A stretch of DNA of 64,000 nt from NCBI GenBank assembly GCA_037367355.1, contig CM074699.1, positions 3,861,774-3,925,773 on the forward strand, in the 5' to 3' direction. A program made the translations under genes and the position numbers. Shown one piece after another: positions 56,546 to 64,000 of this stretch. A model generated the notes under the pieces. It had not been told where the DNA came from and did no database searches. It saw only the letters and a list, made by a program, of their open reading frames with translations. This DNA comes from Neoscytalidium dimidiatum (lineage: Eukaryota > Ascomycota > Dothideomycetes > Botryosphaeriales > Botryosphaeriaceae). How positions within the stretch are numbered: the stretch's first letter is position 1; the number at the start of each line of letters is the position of its first letter.

Positions 56546-58404
56546 TTAAATGTGCACGATATCCACTCTCGCGCGTTCAAAGAGTTTATGCGGAATTACC
56601 TCATTCTTTTCTCTATCCCCATCTGTGACCGCGGCCGGTTGAACAGTCAAACGTGCAAAAGTGCCGGGACCGCGCTTCTTGCTCAAAGTACCAGGGTTAA
56701 TCATCAAGACCGAGTCTATAACCTGCGCATATTGTCAGCTTGACTTGCATTTGAGAGCACTGGAGACTCACCTTGGCAAACGGGGTCAGAGCTGAAGGTG
56801 TGATCAGCACATCTGGGCGCACGTTTAACCAATCTGCCAGCTTTAGATAGCTCGTATCAAACGCCGCTCCTATGGGCAGAAGATCAACTTTCTACATCTT
56901 CTTCCTTTTTTTCCGCAGCGACAACCCCGTCTCTCTCTGCTTCGATTTTGGGTAAGACTTCACGTGCCGTAGGCGGGAAGATAGGGCAGAAGGAGCGTTG
57001 CGAGATGATGTTAGCGCCCCAACGAGCCATGGCGTTGGTCATCCTTGCCTTGTCGCTGACGCACTCCTCACGCCGCACCATGTCTAGAATGTCGAGGCTC
57101 GTGATACCGACTATGATCTCGTTAATACTGATTGTGACTGGGTTGGTCACGATGCTGGCCTGCCGCGGCAGGCCAAACTCCTGGCGTTTGAGACGATCCT
57201 GAGGGAATGAGGCGTGCTTGCTGATGGCATCACGGACGGAAGGCTGGATAATGATGGTAAGGCTGGGAAGTTGTGATACGAGCTGATTGATGGGCTGCGA
57301 GATGAAGTAGCGGAAAACGTCCTTTAGCGTGGCCTTGTCTGGATTGGGGATCGCTGATTCGGGTATCTCGAAGTCGCCATTGATCACGCAGGGATGCTCA
57401 ATATCCAGGAAGGGACCGTTGATGACGAGAAGATCAGGGCGGGTCTCAAGTGCGCTTTCAACGAGCGCATTGAAGGCGGCGAAGTCAAGGATGTGACCTG
57501 GGGTGTATGGTCCTGAGGCGACCATGATACTCAAAGGTCTGGTATTACTTTCTGAATCATCAATATCCATATCACCCGTGGAAGCGAGACGGGCATTGGC
57601 TAAATCAAGTTCCAGGGCGAAGAAGCAGCGGGCGGCAGTGGGATCTCTAGTAGTTCTCTCGCCATGAAGAAGGAACCTGTTGGGTTGTTCCCTCGTATGG
57701 CAACAATCTGGCCCGGAAAAAAGTTGTAGCTTGGGAGGTTGTCCACCTTGAGAGGTACTCTGAGGCCTGCTCCGGTACGTCTTGATGTTTCCAGAACAAG
57801 CGAGGCAGCATTGAGCTTTCCTTCATTGCTATCCGAAGCAATCCGACCAACAGCAACAATATCACTTGTGCTCTGACTGGCTGGATTTCCAATAGCACCT
57901 TCTTCCAGCTCATGATGTTCTTGAATGTTCTTGAACGATCTGAACGAATTCATCGATGCGGTCGTCGAGAATTTCCGAAGCCTCGGACAGTTTCATGGCC
58001 ATTGTCTTGTACGCAAACTTTGCAATCTCGGTGTTGGCTTTGATCTTGATACGTGGCTCAGCGGGCAATTCGAAGGGGGCTTCTGGCAAGGGGATGTGCC
58101 CGTTCAGAGTCTCCATTATCTGGCCGGCGTTGGGACGCTCAGCGAATGAGGCCCTGCACTTGCTTTAGCACGCGGCGTACACGATGCATTGGGCATTTCT
58201 GAGACTTACGTTGCTGTGCCAGCTCCGGCCGCTGCATGGGGGGTCAAGGGAGAGCTCTGGACGTTGTTTTTAGTAGCCTTGGCGGCTGGAGTATCGAAGT
58301 TGGACTTCCTCTTGGTTGCGCTTCCATTGATGTGGGTTCGAGAGGCACCGTGGGGGGTACTTGGGACAAGACCGTCGAGGCTGATGCCAATTAGCGTTAG
58401 TAGC

Positions 58405-58440
<36 letters not shown>

Positions 58441-58782
58441 AGAAAGCCGCATAACCCACACTCCAAATACGTCGACATTGCTTGCGCCTGCACGAGCAGT
58501 GGGTGGAGCAATCCTCTTCTCAGTCCTAGCATGAGCAGCCTTTGCTCTGGTCTCCCTCTCTAGCGTGTCTTGGATATCTTTTTTGAAGTCGCGAGCGGTC
58601 CTGAGGGTCAGAGTGGTGTCTGGGCCCATCTTGATGCTGTAGGACTCCCATTTGTAGAAAAGCTCCTGCGGGGAAATCGAGTGCAGGCGGAGGAGCGATT
58701 GCAGTTCGAGGAGTACGTCTTGGGGAAGCGGTACACTCGGCAAGCCGAAGAGCTCGTTGAGCTCGACAGCGGTGTCGTCCAT
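56546..58782 (-). pseudogene. pol12: DNA polymerase alpha B subunit (Pol12) with three frame breaks
   Basis: Minus-strand exons start 58782-58460 (MDDTAVELNELFG), 58380-58210 and 58153 onward, ending 56722-56546. Blocks match Pol12: N-terminal helical domain, OB fold (QSTSDIVAVGRIASDS, SRRTGAGLRVPLKVD, FFPGQIVAIRG), then the phosphoesterase-like domain (SIMVASGPYT, LLVINGPFLD, WLNVRPDVLITPSALTPFAK, INPGTLSKKRGPGTFARL). This essential subunit tethers primase-polymerase alpha. Frame is broken by an exact 10-bp tandem duplication (57916-57935), by one base near 57622 and by one base near 56893. Read across them, the protein is complete. Either this copy is dead, or the assembly is wrong. Intron 1 holds a T14 run and TACTAAC branch. 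Confidence 0.85.
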
Positions 58783-59234
58783 GTCGGGGGGCAGTATGAG
58801 CGGCGTGGTGTTGATTTTCAGCTGGAGCAGCAATTCCCGGGCATGGAAGAGAGACGCGTTGTGCTCGGTGACGCGAGGTGCGACGCGTGCAGGCGGCGGA
58901 ACGCCAAGATGTCTGCAGCGGAAATTACCGCACGCGCCCAACAGGGAGACGCTGATGAGCAGCCGGGAGGGCGGGTTCCGGGGACAGCCTAAATGGCCCC
59001 ATCCTCGCCCGCCCGTTTCCGCTAGGTAAGCTAGTAGCTCCTCTGGAGTTTGCGTTGTCTGGCTGATATAACGTTGCTGTCAGCCTGTCTCTCCCGCCTC
59101 CCTGTACCTTTTTTGTTCTATCGCATTACTCCGTAGCTGCCTCGTTGCGTCTTTTATATAGCGCGCCGCTGGACCAATCTACGCAATCTCCATTTTGCCC
59201 CATCTGAGACGCGCCAATAATCCTCCTGAACATC
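58783..59234. other. Divergent promoter region, pol12 and PDR16-like gene
   Basis: About 450 bases between the two start codons, pyrimidine-rich near 59090-59200. No gene. It should hold both promoters. Confidence 0.7.
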
Positions 59235-60361
59235 ATGGCTGCCGCCGAGACCGGGCAGATCAATCCGCCCGTGGAAGACCATCTCACCGAGAAGGACGCT
59301 GCCGACCACGCCAAAGACCAAGGCAAACACTCTACATCCTCCTCGAACATGGCAGACGCACCCGCCGCCCCGGCAGCTCCCATTAAGGCCCCTTTCCCAC
59401 ACCCGCTGCCCCAATGCAAGCCCGCACCAGCCGCCGCATTGACCGCCGACCAAGAGAAGAAATACCAGGAGCTCCTTGAGAGCGTGCAGAAATGGGACAA
59501 GATACCTAAGACCACCGCTAAGAAGGCTGAGGAAGAGGCGCTATCTGACGAGGAGCGCATGTGGCTTACCAAGGAGTGCCTGTTGCGCTATCTGCGTGCC
59601 GTCAAGTGGTCATCGGCTGCCGCTGCTGAGAAGCGCCTGCTGGATACTGTCATCTGGCGCCGCGAATACGGCACCAACGGCTTCACCGCCGACTACATTT
59701 CTCCCGAGAATGAGACAGGCAAGCTCATCATCCTGGGCTACGACAACGAGGGCCGCCCCTGCTTGTACATGGACCCGTCTAAACAAAACACGGAGAAGAG
59801 CGACCGCCAAGTGCACAATTTGGTCTTCATGTTGGAGAGGGCAATTGATTTGATGCCAGCTGGCGTGGAAAGCGTTGCGCTCTTGATCAATTTCAAGAAC
59901 AGCACTTCTGCCAAAAATCCGTCCCTGGGCCAGGGCAAGCAGGTGCTCAACATCCTTCAAGGACAATACCCAGAGAGGAATGGAAAGTCACTAATCTCAG
60001 AGCGTACGTGCTTCACCGACCAAACAATTCAGGCCTCTGCGGCGAGCGCTAACTATGTTGATAGTCCCTTGGTACGTTGCCACCTTCTTCAAGCTCATCT
60101 CTCCTTTCATCGACCCGGTTACCAAGGAGAAGATGAAATTCAATGAACCTTTTGGCAACTTCATCCCTCCGACGCAATTGATGAAGTCTTATGGTGGCGA
60201 GGTCGAATTTGAGTACGACCACTCGGTCTACTGGCCCACACTCAACCAGATGTGCGATTTCTCGGGCGGAGCGGAAGGCCAGATGGGAGGCTAGGGGTAA
60301 GAAGATTGGCGACAGCGAGTTCGCCATCAAGGGCGGTGAGGAAGCAGCTGCTGAACTCTAG
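59235..60361 (+). CDS. PDR16-type phosphatidylinositol transfer protein (CRAL-TRIO), frame break near the end
   Basis: Exons 59235-60003 and 60065-60361 (intron 61 nt). A Pro/Ala-rich N-terminus leads to the CRAL-TRIO N domain (WLTKECLLRYLRAVKW) and the lipid-binding domain (SPENETGKLIILGYD, RPCLYMDPSKQNTEKS, VESVALLINFKNS, VLNILQGQYPERNGK, PWYVATFFKLISPFIDP). This fits the Pdr16/Pdr17 group of Sec14 homologues, which exchange phosphatidylinositol and sterols at the ER, plasma membrane and lipid droplets. At CTCGGGCGG (about 60262) the frame slips by one, giving TAG at 60292-60294. In the next frame the conserved tail (GKKIGDSEFAIKGG) runs on to a stop at 60361. One missing G would explain this. 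Confidence 0.85.
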
Positions 60362-60978
60362 GCGTTCAAGATTTGGAAATATAGACCAAAGAGAAGGAGA
60401 AAAAAACACCCCCCCGCGCTAAGCATTCCCAGGCGTTTATAGAGGCGGACCTAGGTTTGCGACCATGACTGGACATGATGGGCCTTGTTTCATGAGAAAA
60501 TCGCCAGGGTTAAGACTTGAAATTTTCCCTTATAATAGAACATCGTTCTAAAGAACGAGACCACCTTTCTTCTTTGGGCATGGGATTCTGTAGATAGAAC
60601 AAGGTACATTCCTAACTGAGTTCATTCAAGATAGGCTTCATTCAATTACTACTAAGATATTTTGCTGCTGGGACAAAATACACATGCGTCCAGTGATGTG
60701 CGTGGGTGTGGGCGGGGGTGGGGCATTGGTTTAGGTGCGCGCATGGGATGTGTGGTGCGCCGGAATGACGCACTACGGTAGCCCGCATTTTTTGTGCCGC
60801 CGAGCTTGAATGTGACTCTTCACTATAACCCAACAACAGCAGAGTCCACACCCGTCCACGACGCCCCTTGCCCGACTGAGCAACCACCAGCCCTACTGCA
60901 GATCTCTCTGCATCGTGTGCTCGGTGCCACTCCGAAATTAAAAAAAAAAATACAAAACGTGCAGCTTCGGTGGCCGCA
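60362..60978. other. Intergenic region before the eIF2B delta gene
   Basis: No gene recognised. Holds the 3' UTR of the PDR16-like gene and the promoter of the next gene, with an A10 run near 60942-60951. Confidence 0.6.
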
Positions 60979-62579
60979 ATGGCTGGTCCCACCCCCGCGC
61001 CCGAAGACGCCAACGGCCAAACCACTCAACCGTCCTCCACATCTCAAGCCACAAAGTCCACAGATATGTCGAAAGAGCACGCTCCTGCTCCGGTCGCTAC
61101 CACATCAACTCCTGCGAAGGATGAGAAGCTCTCGGGCGCCGAGCTCAAGAAACGTGCCAAAGCAGAGAAGGCCGCGAAGCGCGCAGCAGAAAAAGCCGCC
61201 CGGGATGCTGCAGGCGGAGGCGGCCCTGCTCCGCCAGTCGCTGGTAAGAAGCAGGAAGGCAAGCAAAAGGAACAGAAGGGCGGACCGCAGAATCAGCAAG
61301 CGGGCGGGTCACGGGGTGCCCAGCAGCAGGACCGGCCTCTACCTATGCGAAGGCGGCCCTCGCAGAGTGGGCCTGCGGGCGGGCCTGTGAAAGAGGCCAA
61401 AAATGAGAAGAAGAAGCTGGCAGAGAAGCAGGTCGGCCTCTTCGGTCACCTCTACGGCCAGCCGCGGAGGCACGAAATCGAGGGAGCCGCCAAAGAAGTG
61501 CATCCCGCCGTATTGGCCCTGGGGTTGCAGATGAGCAGCTACGTTGTGTGTGGCAGCAACGCTCGCACTGTCGCCATGCTGTTGGCTTTCAAAGCCGTAA
61601 GCATACCGCGAATCTTCAAGCATGCCGTAACAGTAATGTGATAACATGATGTGATCAGGTCATCGATTCCTACACAACCCCTCCCGGAACCGCGCTTGCG
61701 CGTCACCTAACTTCTCACCACCTCTCGCCTCAGATCTCCTACCTTTCCTCATGTCGGCCTCTTTCTGTTTCACAAGGCAATGCCATTCGTTGGCTGAAGG
61801 ATCTCATCATCAAGATTGACCCTTCTGTTCCCGAAACCACAGCAAAGGCGCATCTCCTATCCTCGATTGACACTTTCATCCGCGAGAAATTTACCGCTGC
61901 AGATGAAGTCATTTCGGAATCCGCATGCGCCAAGATCGTTGACGGCGATGTGATTGTCACATTTGCTAAGAGCAGTATTGTCCTGAAGACCCTCTTACGC
62001 GCTCATGCAGACGGTCGCAAGTTCCGCGTAAACGTTGTCGACTCCAAGCCACTTTTCGAGGGAAAGCAGATGGCCCGCAGTCTGGCTGCTGCCGGCATCC
62101 AGGTCAGCTACTGCCTTGTCGGTGCCGCCCCGCATGCCGTCAAGGAGGCTTCTAAGGTTTTCCTTGGCGCATCAGCTATGATGAGTAACGGTCGCCTTTA
62201 TTCTCGCGTCGGCACCGCTATTGTTGCAATGTTTGCACATGAGCGTGATATTCCTGTCATTGTGTGCTGCGAGTCAGTGAAGTTTACGGAACGCGTCGCG
62301 CTCGACTCGATCGTGAACAACGAAATCGCACCTGCCGACGAGATTCTCGGTCACGGGGAGTGGATCGGCGAAAATCTGACGAACGAGGAAGAGGGCGAGG
62401 GCGCAGAGAAGAGGGGCCGCGAGGAGCATTAAAAGAGATGGAAGGAGACGCATCTGCAACTGCTTAACGTCCTGTACGATGTTACACCGGCAGAATATGT
62501 CAAGATGGTTGTCACAGAGATGGGTAGCTTGCCGCCTAGCTCGGTACCTGTGGTACACCGCATTAGCACGAACGTGTGA
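60979..62579 (+). CDS. gcd2: eIF2B subunit delta (Gcd2), 2 exons, TAA before the conserved tail
   Basis: Exons 60979-61596 and 61659 onward (intron 62 nt). A low-complexity Ala/Lys N-terminus is followed by the eIF2B regulatory-subunit domain: VGLFGHLYGQPRRHEIEG, HPAVLALGLQMSSYVVCGSNAR, then VVDSKPLFEGKQMARSLAAAG, YCLVGAAPHAVKEASKVFLGA and VIVCCESVKFTERVALDSIVNNE. This subunit is in the nucleotide-exchange complex that reloads eIF2 with GTP. TAA at 62430-62432 precedes the family's conserved tail (YDVTPAEYVKMVVTEMGSLP), which continues in the same frame to a stop at 62577-62579. The tail is normally essential, so a base error, a compensating indel pair or a real nonsense change must lie around 62425-62440. 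Confidence 0.85.
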
Positions 62580-63656
62580 AAGGAGTGAGCTATGAAAGAA
62601 GCTTGCTTAGGGCAGGGAAAACAAAAAAGCGGCATGGCACGGCGCATATCGGTTGGATTCAGAGAAGAGACATGTGATTTTATGTATGTTCTTTTGTTAG
62701 GTTGGTCGGAAAGTGAATGTAGACGATGGGCCTCTTACGATGACGGCAGGGCAATGTGCTCAGAATATGAGAGTTGACGATTTGCGATACCGCCAATTAT
62801 ACCATAAGAACAAACACCTGATCTTGTATCTGATCTCCGTATTGCTCATAGCTCTATGGAGACTGTTCGTGTTCCCTACAATTTCAGAATATTTTTGCAA
62901 CCATTTTGATCCCAGCTCGACGCGTTCCTTGGCTCCATGAAGACGTACAATCAGTTTCCGGGCGTAGTGATTGCTTTTCAAGATACTGTAAGCCTACGTC
63001 GTGTGGAAATTTGAGAGACCCAAAATGTATCCGCGTGAAGAAGACAGTAAACCATCTGTGTCGTCCGCGGTCGTGTGTACCAGGACTTCAGCGGCAGCGG
63101 CAGCCACAAGCTGGCATATCGTACACACGCCATTGTAATCATTTGAGTGTTTGATTTAGCTTCTCTCAAGATAGTCGTTGTTCTCGCCAGCAGCTGGAAG
63201 CGTCCTCATCACAAACCGTCGAGTCAGCTGCTAGACTCTTCGGGGATGACTCCACTATGTGGCACACCGTAAGAAGTCCGCGCATATCTCACAGATCATC
63301 AGATATGGTGGGCAAGGTTGGGGGTCAGTCTCGAGAGTTAAAGTGAGAAGTAAAGGAAATGGAAGTATGATGTCCATGAGGCTCCGGACACTTAAGATAG
63401 ACACGAATGGGGGCCAGGGCTGATTCATCATAAGCGTATCTATCATATCGACGTATACAGACATAGAGCAAGAAAGGAATGATAGACTACGGAAGCTATA
63501 CTGTCGTACAGTTCAATTGGGACCAAGTGGTGCAAGAGGCACAATTTCACATATAATTTCACTCCGAGTCCGATGCTCGCTATTTCGTACTCTCCCGGCT
63601 GATGACTCAATCTTCAACCTCTGACAGCCTTTGCTTCTGGGATCTCCATCTGTATT
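62580..63656. other. No gene recognised
   Basis: 1.1 kb between the eIF2B delta gene and the transporter, which are convergent. Only short frames. Confidence 0.5.
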
Positions 63657-64000
63657 TCAACTAGCTCTTCCCCCATTCTGTTTCTCTGTGTCTTGTACTA
63701 TGTGCACTTGGGAAGCTCCGAATAGAGTATCCATTTTTTCAATTGGGACTCCCTATTTTGACAGAAATTTAGCGCAAATCGGTCCGGCTGATAGCTAAGG
63801 ATACTGGCAAGTTGACTTACCGTTGTTTCTCGTATGCACCAGATGACCCAGAAACCCATGAGAACCATAAGAGAGCCGTAAAAGAAGTACGTGCCGTGTC
63901 CGAGGTCGCTGACCATGTAAGGCGTGGCGCGGCTGACAACATATGACCACGCTCGCTCATCCGCAACGGTGATGGCCATACAAAGAGTTCTGATGTGCAG
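63657..64000 (-). CDS. MFS sugar transporter, C-terminal part (runs off the window)
   Basis: Minus-strand exons, from 64000 (continuing beyond the window) down to 63821, then 63752-63657. Residues visible: ATPYMV.DLGHGTYFFYGSLMVLMGFWVIW (last TM helices), the IRETTG motif at the splice join (equivalent of the PETKG signature), then PIEKMDTLFG and a short polar tail. The 68-nt intron is GTAAGT..TAG. This is the 12-TM sugar porter family; substrate unknown. Arg replaces the usual Pro in PETKG. Confidence 0.85.

Noticed and set aside
56880..56990. An intron to explain the Pol12 frame break near 56893
   Set aside because: Candidate donors give introns of 26-34 nt or the wrong phase.

Overview
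The window is from a filamentous ascomycete (Pezizomycotina). Its genes have 41-140 nt introns with GT..AG ends and CTAAC-type branch sites, the gene families are typically fungal, and a 21-kb AT-rich island carries the signature of repeat-induced point mutation (RIP): CpA and TpG are almost absent while CpG survives. I cannot name the genus. 

Left arm (1-19.7 kb): accessory-type genes for a HIT protein, a flavin monooxygenase, a secreted CAP/PR-1 protein, an aquaporin, an alcohol dehydrogenase, a serine beta-lactamase-like hydrolase and an M19 dipeptidase. Between them lie decaying genes. A BBE-like FAD oxidase and an epoxide hydrolase each carry a stop where glutamine is expected (CAG to TAG), the dipeptidase has a stop at codon 13 beside the island, and there is a fragment of a two-TM family. 

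Island (19.75-40.87 kb): direct 146-bp and 171-bp tandem repeats bracket a RIP-depleted element. It holds a telomere-linked-helicase-like RecQ gene on the plus strand, divergent from a spliced 196-aa gene (here ORF A) that is completely open and has essentially no CA or TG, with an array of 42-55 bp iterons between them. About 2 kb further on is a minus-strand gene of twelve micro-exons (here ORF C). A Ty3/gypsy chromovirus with two 384-bp LTRs that I read as identical and a TAACG target duplication sits inside the helicase, between motifs I and Ia. It is not RIPped, and it carries a spliced antisense coiled-coil ORF over the 3' end of pol. A SINE-like insertion with a 14-bp target duplication interrupts the tandem repeats. 

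Right arm (40.87-64 kb): a gene that has lost its 5' end at the island edge, then conserved housekeeping genes: the Spg1/Tem1 GTPase, Rrb1/GRWD1, Bmt6, a carboxymuconolactone-decarboxylase-like protein, Pol12, a PDR16-type lipid-transfer protein, eIF2B delta, and the end of an MFS sugar transporter. 

Two themes run through the window. First, the RIPped genes keep CA/TG almost only inside Cys, His, Met or Trp codons, which suggests past selection on protein function under RIP. Second, many frame breaks, in the retroelement and in the conserved PDR16-type and Pol12 genes alike, are one-base changes, often in homopolymers. Assembly error must therefore be excluded before calling those genes dead; the C-to-T nonsense changes cannot be explained that way.
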